Source of the DNA: Candidatus Zixiibacteriota bacterium
GTDB lineage: Bacteria > Zixibacteria > MSB-5A5 > DSPP01
Length of the DNA stretch: 64,000 nucleotides
Reading direction: 5' to 3'
Assembly: GCA_022614805.1 (NCBI GenBank)
Contig: JAKEHY010000032.1
Span: forward strand, 1-64,000
Below the pieces are notes generated by a model, which was not told the DNA's origin, searched no databases, and saw nothing but the letters and a program-made list of their open reading frames with translations. Positions within the stretch are counted from its first letter, which is position 1; every line of letters starts with the position of its first letter. The translations under genes were made by a program, and so were the position numbers. Shown here in pieces: positions 1-8,207 of the stretch.

Positions 1-366
1 AGAAGGGAGGGTGCCGTGTTCCTTGGTCGTTACCGGTCTCCTTTCCTTATGGGGTTCGGCTGTGGCACGCCAGCGGCGCCGACGCCGACCCGTCGCACAA
101 ATGCAGGGATGGTGGATTGGGGATTGGAGAAGTTCCCCACCCCTCACACACGTCCCTCTATTAAATAGCGCCCTCTGGACAACTCGCTCGAAATCACTAC
201 TATTTTTGCTAACAGATTGGAGAATAAGAGATTTGGAAGGGGGAAAATTCAGATTTTCGGAAAAACAGCCATCTTGGGCAAAAAAATAATTCTTGGGAAT
301 TTTGTAAGGTGTTAGGTTTCAAGAAAGAATGGGCAGGCAAGAGACCTGCCCTTACAACACCTTGAA
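1..366. other. intergenic, no supported gene
   Basis: I see no gene here. The stretch lies beyond the stop codon of the minus-strand FG-GAP gene. Short open frames on the plus strand have no ribosome binding site and no recognisable product. The only structured element is the palindrome at 331-351. Confidence 0.6.
331..357. repeat. dispersed palindrome, family B
   Basis: The arms GGGCAGGC/GCCTGCCC type pair around AAGAG and are followed by TTACAA. The same outer GGGC...GCCC(C)TAC frame with different inner arms recurs at 2960, 11190-11670, 30900, 48920 and 62552. Its place just past the stop of the 367-2778 gene means it could also act as a transcription end. Confidence 0.6.
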
Positions 367-2778
367 TTAAGGGCAGTTGAGCGGAATTTCTGAAAAGACG
401 GCTTGGAGAAGAAGGACAATATCCGCTGCGGACAGCGAGCCGCCACAGTTGACGTCGCTGATATTTAACGGGCAGTTGCCCAAACCTTGAAAAATGCAAT
501 TTAATTCCATTACGATGTCGCTTACAGTTAAATAGCAATCGTGGTTCAAATCTCCGAGTTTGGTGCAGGTATTGGTTTGGTTTATCAAAATCGATACCGT
601 ATTGGAACTGTCGTTGGTTACGGCCAAGTCAATGTCCCCGTCATTGTCCAAATCAGATGCGGTGACAGAATAAGGCCGGGCACCAACTCCATAACCAACC
701 GGTTGATCGAAGGTACCATCCCCCTTGTTTGTTATGACTGATACAGTCCTGGTCCAAAGATTGACCATTATCAAATCGTTGTTACCATCCCCATTCAAAT
801 CGGCTGCCGTTATTCTTTTCGGATTGGTATATGCAGTCGTTGGTCCTCCGCTATAATCGACATTTGTAGCAAAGTTTGCATCTCCATAGTTCGTAAAAAC
901 CGAAATAAAGCTGTAATGGCAGTAATTCATGGCGGCCAAATCCAAGTCACCATCCCCGTCCAAATCGCCGGATAATATTGATTCGGGGCAACTACCGACA
1001 GGAAAAGGAACCGCGCTGCCAAAAGTGCCATCCCCATTGTTTTTATAAATCTTACCGTAATAGGCAGCGCTGGCCAAATCCGGATCGCCGTCTCCATCCA
1101 AGTCTGCGAGGGAAATTTCATAGGTTGAATTTCCCGGGTTATAACCCACCGGAGTACCGAGAAGGCCGCCACCCTCATTTTTGAAAACGGAAATTTCGTA
1201 ACCGTTGTAGGAGACGACGACCACATCTTGGTCGCCATCCCCGTCCAAATCCGAGGAGGTAATCAAATTTGGACTTGTGCTGCTAATATAATCCGCTCTC
1301 GCATTGAATCCGGAATTGCCATCATTACTGAAAACTGAAAAAGTCCGGGTGCCCGGCTGGGCTGTCAACAAATCCCGGTCGCCATCCCCATCGATATCGG
1401 ATGAGAAAATCGAAACAGGATAGCCGTTTGCATTATAGTTTACTTTGGGTTGAAAGGAGCCATTCCCGTTGTTGGTCAAGATGGATACCGATTGCTCTCC
1501 AACATTGGCCACGGCCAGGTCATTATATCCATCTCCATTCAGGTCTGACGAACTCACCCCGCGCGGGCTTGTGCCTACGTTATAGTCCGCACGTTCTGCA
1601 AAGGTTCCATCTCCTTTGTTTTTCAAAATGGTTGCCCCTCCATCGTAATCATAGGTGGCGGAAATAATATCCTTGTTTCCATCTCCATCCATATCCTTTG
1701 CCATAAGAGATACGGGAAATGCCCCCGTGGGGTATTCCATTCCGGAAGCAAAGGTGCCATCGCCATTATTTTTCAAGACGGATATTTTTCCAAACTCGCC
1801 CGCATACGCGGAAAAAGCTACCGCAAGATCTTCGTCACCATCGTTATCCAAATCGGCCGCATAGATATAGTGAGGATAATTTCCAACAACATAATTGGTT
1901 TTTGGACCAAAGTTACCTGCTCCATCATTTTTTAGAACCGAGACCACACTGTTGGCCGGAGAGCGTTGCACAGCAACGGCCAAGTCCTTGTCCCCATCCC
2001 CATCAAAGTCCGAGGCACAGACGGATATGGCAAAATTTTGGGAAGAACTATCTGCTCCATAACCTATCCCGTCAGCAAATGTTCCATCACCATTGTTTAT
2101 TAAAACTGAAACAATCTCGCTGGAGTCAAGCCAGGCTTCATTGTTTGCCGTTATTATATCTTGATCCCCATCTCCATCTACATCGGAAGCGGTCAGTCTG
2201 AAAGGATTGTTTCCGGCCATGTATTTGATCGGGTTCGTGAAAGTCCCGTCGCCATTATTTTTTAAAACTGAAACGTTTTTGCTCGGAGTAACTAGGCCTC
2301 CATAACTGCCAGTGATTAAATCTCCATCCCCATCTCCATCCAAGTCTGCCACCCAAACCGTAGTCGGGTTTTTGCCCGCAGGATAATCGATCCTTGTATT
2401 AAATGATCCATTACCGTTGTTTTTTAGAACCGAGACGACTGTGTCATACTGGGCGCAGGCCGTTACCAAATCCTGGTCTCCATCGTTATCGAGGTCATGT
2501 GCAATCACCGAGGAAGGTCTAAGAGCAACCGTATAGTCTTGTTTTGCCGCAAAAGTGCCGTTCCCGTTGTTTAACATAATTGACACGTTGGAGTCATCCA
2601 AGTTTGACACGGCCAAATCGAGATAGCCATCGTCATTTAGATCTTCCACAAAGACCGAAGATGTCTGTCTTCCGGTCCAATAAGTTGTCCAAGTATCAAA
2701 TTGGGGCTGGGGAAAAGAGTTGGACAAAGGCAGAAAAACGATAGCCCAAAGCATAACGCAAAACAGCTTTTTGTTCAT
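367..2778 (-). CDS. secreted FG-GAP/VCBS repeat protein with C-terminal dockerin-like module
   Basis: A large exported protein of about 803 residues. The start at 2778 gives a good signal peptide (MNKKLFCVMLWAIVFLPLSN); the in-frame start at 2832 would put 18 odd residues before it. The body is a tandem array of about 15 repeats with calcium-loop cores such as DLDGDGDQDL followed by NNGDGTF, the FG-GAP/VCBS type that folds as a beta-propeller (integrin alpha, lectin-like). The last 60 residues hold two dockerin-like loops (GDLNHDCYLTVSDIV and SDVNCGGSLSAADIV) with extra cysteines. Role: probably a surface or secreted adhesin or structural protein; the ligand cannot be read from sequence. It stands alone. 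The dockerin-like end is shared with the genes at 22722-23936 and 48957-51065. Confidence 0.85.
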   Translation of the reverse strand: MNKKLFCVMLWAIVFLPLSNSFPQPQFDTWTTYWTGRQTSSVFVEDLNDDGYLDLAVSNLDDSNVSIMLNNGNGTFAAKQDYTVALRPSSVIAHDLDNDGDQDLVTACAQYDTVVSVLKNNGNGSFNTRIDYPAGKNPTTVWVADLDGDGDGDLITGSYGGLVTPSKNVSVLKNNGDGTFTNPIKYMAGNNPFRLTASDVDGDGDQDIITANNEAWLDSSEIVSVLINNGDGTFADGIGYGADSSSQNFAISVCASDFDGDGDKDLAVAVQRSPANSVVSVLKNDGAGNFGPKTNYVVGNYPHYIYAADLDNDGDEDLAVAFSAYAGEFGKISVLKNNGDGTFASGMEYPTGAFPVSLMAKDMDGDGNKDIISATYDYDGGATILKNKGDGTFAERADYNVGTSPRGVSSSDLNGDGYNDLAVANVGEQSVSILTNNGNGSFQPKVNYNANGYPVSIFSSDIDGDGDRDLLTAQPGTRTFSVFSNDGNSGFNARADYISSTSPNLITSSDLDGDGDQDVVVVSYNGYEISVFKNEGGGLLGTPVGYNPGNSTYEISLADLDGDGDPDLASAAYYGKIYKNNGDGTFGSAVPFPVGSCPESILSGDLDGDGDLDLAAMNYCHYSFISVFTNYGDANFATNVDYSGGPTTAYTNPKRITAADLNGDGNNDLIMVNLWTRTVSVITNKGDGTFDQPVGYGVGARPYSVTASDLDNDGDIDLAVTNDSSNTVSILINQTNTCTKLGDLNHDCYLTVSDIVMELNCIFQGLGNCPLNISDVNCGGSLSAADIVLLLQAVFSEIPLNCP

Positions 2779-2854
2779 CTCATATTGTTTATCGACCTGT
2801 AAAACGGCAAACTTCAGAAGAAGATGCCTCACCCCTGACTCACTCCGAATAATA

Positions 2855-3052
2855 CCTCACCCCCTAACCCCCTCTCCGCAGAGCAGAGAGGGGGAGGGCG
2901 AACACGGATTCGACTGCGCTCACCGCAAGCGAGGGTTGCCTCTACGAAAACAACGGCGAAAATGGGCAGGCACGGGGACCTGCCCCTACAAAAACGACCT
3001 AACCCCTGACCCCTTTCCGATGCGGGAAGGGGGAATGGGCGAATGCTGTTCA
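2855..3052. repeat. dispersed repeat cluster (families A and B)
   Basis: Contains CCTCACCCCCTAACCCC followed by the hairpin CCCCTCTC/GAGAGGGG, then a GGGCAGGC...GCCCCTAC palindrome, then a second hairpin of the form CCCTTTCC...GGAAGGGGG. The same units recur in most other gaps of this window. Confidence 0.75.
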
Positions 3053-3395
3053 CCCCACGTAATTTTCAAAAATAATTCTAAATTTTCTTCCTTGTTTTTC
3101 CGATTTAAATAAATAGCAGTGGGGAGGCGGTGAGTTTTGCCTCGCCTATGGGTTTTTCCCCATACTTTCTCGTAAGCCCGCCCCTTTTTTCCGGCCCGTT
3201 TCGGAAAAGTTTTCCGGTTTCCCGAATCAACTGCAAAACCGGTCTTGTAAGCCGTTGCCGTTCAGCTTGTTGGTTTTCTGGTTTTGCAGCTTGCAAGGGC
3301 ACGCCGTTTGATAAAGTCTGCCCTGTGATGCCAAATAACGAGTCCCTCGGCTTCCGTCCACAGACGGTCGCTCGGGACAAGCGGGTAGCGGGAAA

Positions 3396-4043
3396 ATGTC
3401 TTCCCAGTTGAAAACACGAGAGGGGGGTCTCTCTATGCGGGAAAACGAAATCCTTTCACTTTGGCTGCAAGTTCAGCCGGAAAACGTCGGCAGACCAAGA
3501 ATAAAGTCGCGACGGATTTTGCGTCGAGGAGCAAGCCGTAAACTATTGCGTTTGGATTGCCTTCCGCCATCCGGCTCGGGCCTGCCCGGCCAGAGAATGA
3601 ACGCCTCCAAGAAGCTGGAACTGCCGCCCACCAGAAAAGATGACTTGAAAGCCCCCGGAAAAAAATCCGGCACCGCCATCAAAAAAGAAAAACCCAAGCA
3701 TATGCCGCCAAAAATCAAGGGAGCCGAGCTGTGGCGGGACTGCCCGGCGGAATTTTTGTCAGCAGCCAGGGCGGGATTGGTATCCGGGCGCCTGTCGATT
3801 CAAAGCCCGGGGCCGGGACTTCTTTTAAAGGAAATCAGACACGATAACTACGCTCGCGAAACGGAAGTACCTGCCATTTCCAAAAAAATTGATTCATCCC
3901 CAAGAAATCTTCCAAACACTCTTGCAAAAAAGCGCCGGACTTTTCCCTCGACCCTTCGACTACGTTCAGGGCAGGCAGGCTTTCCTCGACAAGCTTCGGA
4001 ACAAGTCGGGACGGGTCCCAAGCCGAAAGGAAAATCAAAATGA
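3396..4043 (+). CDS. doubtful ORF upstream of fliA
   Basis: An open frame of 215 codons that ends with a 4-base ATGA overlap on the fliA start, the arrangement expected for a coupled gene. The product, however, is low in complexity, rich in Lys/Arg/Pro, and matches no family I know. Its last 40 residues (STLRLRSGQA...) come from a dispersed repeat at about 3950-3990. It may be a decayed flagellar-operon gene or a chance frame. No strong ribosome binding site precedes it. Confidence 0.25.
   Translation: MSSQLKTREGGLSMRENEILSLWLQVQPENVGRPRIKSRRILRRGASRKLLRLDCLPPSGSGLPGQRMNASKKLELPPTRKDDLKAPGKKSGTAIKKEKPKHMPPKIKGAELWRDCPAEFLSAARAGLVSGRLSIQSPGPGLLLKEIRHDNYARETEVPAISKKIDSSPRNLPNTLAKKRRTFPSTLRLRSGQAGFPRQASEQVGTGPKPKGKSK
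3946..3990. repeat. dispersed repeat fragment, family C
   Basis: CGACCCTTCGACTACGTTCA followed by GGGCAGGCAGGC. The phrase CTTCGGCTTCGCTCAGG(A/G)CAAG and its variants recur at 2908, 11232, 11351, 30839, 56818, 60097 and 61129. When read in frame it gives the peptide LRSGQA, seen in this ORF and elsewhere. Confidence 0.55.
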
Positions 4044-4801
4044 ATTACGAGAAGGAATGGCAGACCTATCGGAAAACGAAAAATCCGAAAGTCCGCGAAA
4101 AGCTTTTGCAGCAGTATCTGCCGCTGGTCAAAAGCGTGGCCGGACGGATGGCCATCGGATTCCCCCGCTCGGTGGAACTGGATGACCTCGTCTCCACCGG
4201 CGTGGTCGGCTTAATCGAAGCCCTGGCCAATTTCGACCCCCAGCGGGGGGTGAAGTTCGAAACCTACGCCGTACCGCGCATCCGCGGGGCGATTTTGGAC
4301 GAGCTGCGGGCTTTGGATTGGGTGCCCCGCTCGACGCGGGCCAAATCCCGCGCCATCGAACGGACGATGGCCAAACTGGAAAACAAGCTGGGGCGTCAGC
4401 CGACCGACGACGAGCTGGCCAAGGCCTTGGGAATATCGGTCAAAGACCTGCTGTGGGACCTGGAGGACGTTTCCGGCACCACCCTGCTGTCATTGGATGA
4501 AATGGTTTACCGCGAGGAGGATGACCGGCAGGTGCCCCGGGTGGAAACAGTCGAGTCGGCCACCCGTGACAACGTTCTGGCCGACCTCGAAAAAGAAGAG
4601 CTGAAAGCTTTTCTGACCCATTCCATCACCCGGCTTTCCGAGCAGGAAAAGTTAGTGATAGCGCTCTACTACTACGAAGAACTGACCTTAAAGGAAATCG
4701 GGGAAGTGATGAAAATCTCGGAGTCGCGCGTGTCGCAAATCCACACCAAGGCGGTGCTCAAGCTGCGCGGGATGATTCGGGACAAATTTGCACGCGAATA
4801 G
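4040..4801 (+). CDS. fliA: RNA polymerase sigma factor FliA/WhiG (sigma-28)
   Basis: A 253-residue sigma factor of the FliA/WhiG group, which directs RNA polymerase to late flagellar and chemotaxis promoters. Region 2 is at about residues 15-85 (LLQQYLPLVKSVAGRMA, FDPQRGVKFETYAVPRIRGAI), region 3 at 95-170 (IERTMAKLENKLGRQPTDDEL) and region 4 at 190-250 (TRLSEQEKLVIALYYYEELT, helix-turn-helix ISESRVSQIHTKAVLKLR). The RGAILDELRALDWVPRS stretch is typical of FliA/WhiG. Ribosome binding site AAAGGA lies 7 bases before the start. A PilZ gene follows after 8 bases. No FlgM anti-sigma gene is visible in the window. Sigma-28-like promoters occur at 9625, 14169 and 29374. Confidence 0.95.
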   Translation: MNYEKEWQTYRKTKNPKVREKLLQQYLPLVKSVAGRMAIGFPRSVELDDLVSTGVVGLIEALANFDPQRGVKFETYAVPRIRGAILDELRALDWVPRSTRAKSRAIERTMAKLENKLGRQPTDDELAKALGISVKDLLWDLEDVSGTTLLSLDEMVYREEDDRQVPRVETVESATRDNVLADLEKEELKAFLTHSITRLSEQEKLVIALYYYEELTLKEIGEVMKISESRVSQIHTKAVLKLRGMIRDKFARE

Positions 4802-4809
4802 GAGGAAAA

Positions 4810-5367
4810 ATGCCAAAAACGACTAAAAATCGCCACAAGACAGTCAAAAATCAGAAGGCCAAACCGGCCGCCGCGCCGGCGGTGAAAAAGACCGCCCCGG
4901 CCGCAACCACACCCGCCGACGCCCGGCAGACCCGCCGGTTCGTGCGCATCGAGGTTTCCTCGCCGGTTTCGTTCGTGCCGTTCCGGCTTCCTTTGGCCGG
5001 ACCGGTGGACGTTTCCCAGATTTGCAACGGACGGGTGCTCAACATTTCGGGAGGGGGGCTGCTTCTGGAAACCTCCGCCTGGGTAGAGCCGGCCGATTAC
5101 ATGCTTCTGCGCATCGGGCTTTTTGAAAACTGCCACCTCGAACGGGTCGTGGCACGGGTCAAAAGGATGGAATCGACCGGCAGCGGGGAGTGTCTTTTGG
5201 GGGTGGAGTTTCTGACCCGCGAGATGCTGAACCAACTGGCCGCCGAGCTGCCGAACGGCTACCTGCCGTCCGAAACGGGGGCCTTCGATGAAAAGCTGCG
5301 GGAGCTTTTGTCCCGCCAGATTTTCGCCAAGAAATCGACTTCCGGCCCGGACCAATCCAGCCGATAG
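4810..5367 (+). CDS. PilZ-domain protein
   Basis: A 185-residue cytoplasmic protein with a PilZ domain, the c-di-GMP receptor fold. The first 40 residues are a Lys/Ala/Pro-rich tail. The domain spans about 41-150 and shows both binding motifs: RRFVR (RxxxR) near residue 42 and NISGGG (D/NxSxxG) near 78. An AGGAGG ribosome binding site sits at 4801-4806, directly after the fliA stop, so the two genes are one transcript. The likely role is c-di-GMP control of motility, as with YcgR-type proteins, but there is no YcgR N-terminal domain, so the target is unknown. Confidence 0.85.
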   Translation: MPKTTKNRHKTVKNQKAKPAAAPAVKKTAPAATTPADARQTRRFVRIEVSSPVSFVPFRLPLAGPVDVSQICNGRVLNISGGGLLLETSAWVEPADYMLLRIGLFENCHLERVVARVKRMESTGSGECLLGVEFLTREMLNQLAAELPNGYLPSETGAFDEKLRELLSRQIFAKKSTSGPDQSSR

Positions 5368-5418
5368 CAAAATTTTTTTGAACGTCCGGCTTTCTAACAG
5401 ACCGGGCGAATAGACGCC

Positions 5419-5823
5419 ATGAAAGAAGAACCGAAGGTGCTGGTGGTTGACGACGAGGAGATGCTGCGCAATCTGTTGGCCCGCATCCTGGAGCGGGAGG
5501 GGTATTCCGTTTCCACCGCCGACGGCGGCAAACAGGCCCTCGCGAGCCTGGAAAAATCGGATTTTGAGATTATGGTTTCCGACGTGAAAATGCCGGAGAT
5601 GAGCGGATTGGAGCTGTTAAAGGAGGCCAGGCAAAAATACCCGCGCATGGCGGTGTTGATGATGACCCCCTTCGGGGACGATTACACGGTTCAGCAGGCC
5701 CTGGGTCTGGGGGCGGATGGGTATGTCGCCAAGCCCTTCAAAAGCCACGACCTAATCTCCGAGGTCGAGCGGGCCCGCCGGAAAGCGGCTTCCCACTTTT
5801 CGTCTTCTGCAAAAAAGGCTTAG
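5419..5823 (+). CDS. single-domain response regulator
   Basis: A 134-residue stand-alone receiver domain (CheY-like). The acidic pocket is VVDDEE near residues 9-14, the phosphate-accepting Asp is in MVSDVKMPEMSG near 53-64, the Thr is in VLMMTPFGD and the Lys is in YVAKPF near 105. There is no output domain; the last 20 residues are a basic, Ser-rich tail. It follows the fliA-PilZ pair by 51 bases with no clear ribosome binding site. No histidine kinase is adjacent; the orphan kinase at 14264-16876 is a possible partner. It may act on a motor or on another protein. Confidence 0.9.
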   Translation: MKEEPKVLVVDDEEMLRNLLARILEREGYSVSTADGGKQALASLEKSDFEIMVSDVKMPEMSGLELLKEARQKYPRMAVLMMTPFGDDYTVQQALGLGADGYVAKPFKSHDLISEVERARRKAASHFSSSAKKA

Positions 5824-5826
5824 CGC

Positions 5827-7779
5827 TTACTTCAAAAAAAGCATCTTTTTGGTTTCCACGAAAATTCCGGCCTTCAGGCGGTACAGATAGATGCCGGAGG
5901 AAACCGTCCGCCCCGTGCGGTCGCGGCCATTCCAGATCAGGGTATGCCGGCCGGCGGTCATTGAACCTTCCTTTAAGGTAACCACCGAGCGTCCCAGCAA
6001 ATCGAACACTTCAAGCTTCACTTGCGAGCTTTTGGGCAGGCTGAAGACGATGGTGGTTTGGGGGTTGAAGGGATTGGGATAATTTTGATTCAAACCGAAT
6101 TTTAAGGGGCGGTTGCCGTCCCCGTCGTCGGCCGAAGTGGGAATCTCGGAATTGCGCAAAACCACTGTTCCCTTCTTGAAGGCCGGGTTTAAGACCAGCG
6201 GGTTGCCGCCGCTTATTACAATGTACGAAACGGAGAGGGTTTGCGGCATCTCTTGGGAGCCGGTGGCGTTGGGGACGCTGGTGGAATCGATGATTAGCGT
6301 ATCGGCAAACTGGGGAGGAACCCCTACCGTCGTAAAATGGAGATAGGCGATGTTTCCCTCCCCCGGAGGAAGTGCGGGGGCGACCACAAAGCCGACAAGA
6401 ACGAGGAAATCCCCCGGGGTGGAGAGGCGCAAAAAGAGCTTGAGGTCGGCGAATTCGACCCGCCCGCCGGAAAAGGTGACCGAGTCCAAGGTGGTCTGGC
6501 CGTCTTCAAAATGGAGGGGCAAGGCGATGGCCCGGACGGCCTGGGTGTTGGAGGCGAAAATCGGCACAGAAAAACGGTTGAAGTCCGGCTCGGTCAAATC
6601 GACCACCGCATCGCCGATGGCGACGCTGTCGGAAAGTTCGCTGGGAGGGAAGACCTGCAAAAAGACGGGGATTTTGGTTCTAAAGGCGCCTTCCCGCGGC
6701 CAGGCGAAGATAATGGTGTCGCTGTAGAGTCCGGGATTCAATCCGGTTATATCGACGGTCACTTGGGTCTGCCCCGGGACAGCTCCAGCCGTTCCGCTGG
6801 CCGGTTCAACGTGCAACCAGCTTTGAGACCCGGTTGCCATCCAGGGGATGTCGATATTTCCCGAAGTGGAAACGGATAAATTTTGCGGTTGCGGGTTGGG
6901 GCCGTCAAAGACGGCGGCAAAGCCGAGGCGGCCGGGACTCACCACCAAAAATGGCGGCTGGCCCTCCGGTGAAAGCGTAAGCGTAACGGGCAGGAAGGCG
7001 GTAATTTCGCCCGTACCGCAATGCTCTCCACCGTCGTTTTCCCCGCCTTCATCGTCGTCATCCGCATCGTGGACATCACTGTCACCATCCGAAATGGGGG
7101 CTTTGAAGACCACCGTATCGTAATAGCTGCCTGCCGGGAGGGAGTCGATGGATGCCAAGAGAAGTACCGTAATGGGAGCCGTGGCCTGACTGGGAACGAC
7201 TTTGAGCCAGCTTTGGGAATTGCTCGCGGTGAAATCAAGATGGTCGGCGCCGACCACTCCGAGGCGCACGCTGTCAATGAGCGTTACGTTGGAGAAAACT
7301 TCCGCACTGAAACCTATTGAGGCCGGGTCGAGAGTGAAGGTGGCGGCGGCTGCCGGCTGGATGCGAAACTTTATCTGCACCATTCGGGGTTTTCGCTGGC
7401 CGGGGGTGTCGAAGCGAATCGTGCCGCGGTGTTCGCCCACTTCCAGACCGGACGGGTCGACTTCTACCATTGCCTCACCCGGAGTACGCCCAAAGTCCGG
7501 CTCGATTTTTATCCATCCCTGGTCGGGGGTGGCGTACCATTTGAGGCTATCTACTTCCGGGAGCACGCGCTCAAATGGGTTATCATTGAAAATACCGCGA
7601 ATCTGCAAGCGCTTTGGTTCTGGAACTTCGATGGGCTGGCCCTCAATCGCGCAAGCAAAAAAGTTAAGATTGCCGGGGGTGACCACCAGTTTGGGCCGGT
7701 GCTCTTCCGCAGCGACAAATAGTGCGCCGGGAAAAATAAAAATCGCGAGGGTTAAAAGAACCGTTTTCAGCCTGGCCAT
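5827..7779 (-). CDS. secreted protein with BACON-like repeats, cohesin-like domain and T9SS-type C-terminal tag
   Basis: About 650 residues, with a signal peptide (ARLKTVLLTLAIFIFPGALF) from the start at 7779. That start has AAGGAGA at a good distance; the longer frame from 7803 does not. Three BACON/Ig-like repeats share the pattern L-x-F-A...SQSWLKVVPS...AGSYYDTVVF at about residues 30-390, with an acidic Asp/Glu insert near 230. From about 390 to 530 comes a module with the spacing of a cohesin (FSVPIFASNTQAVRAIALPL...LDSVTFSGG...GNIAYLHFT). The last 85 residues form a type IX secretion sorting domain (NQNYPNPFNPQTTIVF...GIYLYRLKAG). Likely exported to the cell surface. It converges with the response regulator gene, only 3 bases away. 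Confidence 0.8.
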   Translation of the reverse strand: MARLKTVLLTLAIFIFPGALFVAAEEHRPKLVVTPGNLNFFACAIEGQPIEVPEPKRLQIRGIFNDNPFERVLPEVDSLKWYATPDQGWIKIEPDFGRTPGEAMVEVDPSGLEVGEHRGTIRFDTPGQRKPRMVQIKFRIQPAAAATFTLDPASIGFSAEVFSNVTLIDSVRLGVVGADHLDFTASNSQSWLKVVPSQATAPITVLLLASIDSLPAGSYYDTVVFKAPISDGDSDVHDADDDDEGGENDGGEHCGTGEITAFLPVTLTLSPEGQPPFLVVSPGRLGFAAVFDGPNPQPQNLSVSTSGNIDIPWMATGSQSWLHVEPASGTAGAVPGQTQVTVDITGLNPGLYSDTIIFAWPREGAFRTKIPVFLQVFPPSELSDSVAIGDAVVDLTEPDFNRFSVPIFASNTQAVRAIALPLHFEDGQTTLDSVTFSGGRVEFADLKLFLRLSTPGDFLVLVGFVVAPALPPGEGNIAYLHFTTVGVPPQFADTLIIDSTSVPNATGSQEMPQTLSVSYIVISGGNPLVLNPAFKKGTVVLRNSEIPTSADDGDGNRPLKFGLNQNYPNPFNPQTTIVFSLPKSSQVKLEVFDLLGRSVVTLKEGSMTAGRHTLIWNGRDRTGRTVSSGIYLYRLKAGIFVETKKMLFLK

Positions 7780-7977
7780 TTTCAACAATCTCCTTTTTTC
7801 CACCGCCCGCCTAAATAAATGCTTTTTTGGTCAACCCAATTTATGCAACCTTTATGCCGAAAGGTAGGCAAATTTCAAGGCCGCAACAGCTTGCGCAATC
7901 GCCAGTTAGTATGGACTTCAGAATCGGGCCAAAAACTCCCCCTGAAACGATTTGCAGAGATTATAAAGTTCGCCGTG

Positions 7978-8001
7978 GTATGGGAAAAATCCCATACTTT
8001 T
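7978..8001 (+). terminator. possible hairpin terminator or operator-like palindrome
   Basis: GTATGGGA/TCCCATAC stem with AAAA loop and TTTT after it on the plus strand. No plus-strand gene ends nearby, so a terminator role is unproven. A similar sequence, TATGGG-TTTT-CCCCATA followed by CTTTCT, is found near 3149-3167. Confidence 0.3.
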
Positions 8002-8058
8002 CTGTTCAATGGGACGGAAGTTGACAATTGTTGGATTGTAGATTGACGATTGAAAAAC

Positions 8059-8150
8059 ACCTCATTCCCGACCCTTCTCCAGTCAAAGCACCTCACCCCC
8101 TGACCCCCTCTCCACCGAGTGGAGAGGGGGAACTGCAAGTTCGGGAGCAG
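8059..8150. repeat. dispersed repeat cluster, family A
   Basis: CCTCACCCCCTGACCCCC followed by the hairpin CTCTCCAC-CGA-GTGGAGAG and GGGGGAA. The loop-proximal bases differ from the copies at 2870 and 59515 but still pair. Confidence 0.75.
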
Positions 8151-8207
8151 AGCTCCCTCATAACCATTGAGAATTTCTCGCTTTGGATTGTCTGCGGCCT
8201 TTCGAAT

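Larger units (their letters stand above)
2779..4039. other. long region without a confident gene
   Basis: Positions 2855-3052 are dispersed repeats. From 3113 to 3395 I find no coding signal on either strand; there is an inverted repeat TATGGG-TTTT-CCCCATA near 3149-3167 and, at about 3340-3380, a split copy of the repeat phrase CTCGGCTTC...CGCTCGGGACAAGC with a small palindrome inside. 3396-4043 is an open frame of doubtful reality, listed separately. The region may be a decayed gene upstream of fliA. Confidence 0.5.
7780..8207. other. intergenic with palindrome and repeats
   Basis: No gene seen. An eight-base perfect inverted repeat, GTATGGGA-AAAA-TCCCATAC, followed by TTTTCTG lies at 7978-7997. 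8059-8150 is a dispersed repeat cluster. The left part is the promoter side of the 5827-7779 gene. Confidence 0.6.

Noticed and set aside
367-2778. Periodic CCATC(T/C)CCATC sequence as a possible tandem repeat or CRISPR array
   Set aside because: The period comes from the DGDGD calcium loops of the FG-GAP protein; there are no fixed-length spacers.
3130-3420. Possible c-di-GMP riboswitch before the fliA block
   Set aside because: I looked for the conserved core of the GEMM families on both strands and did not find it, although PilZ and fliA downstream would suit one.
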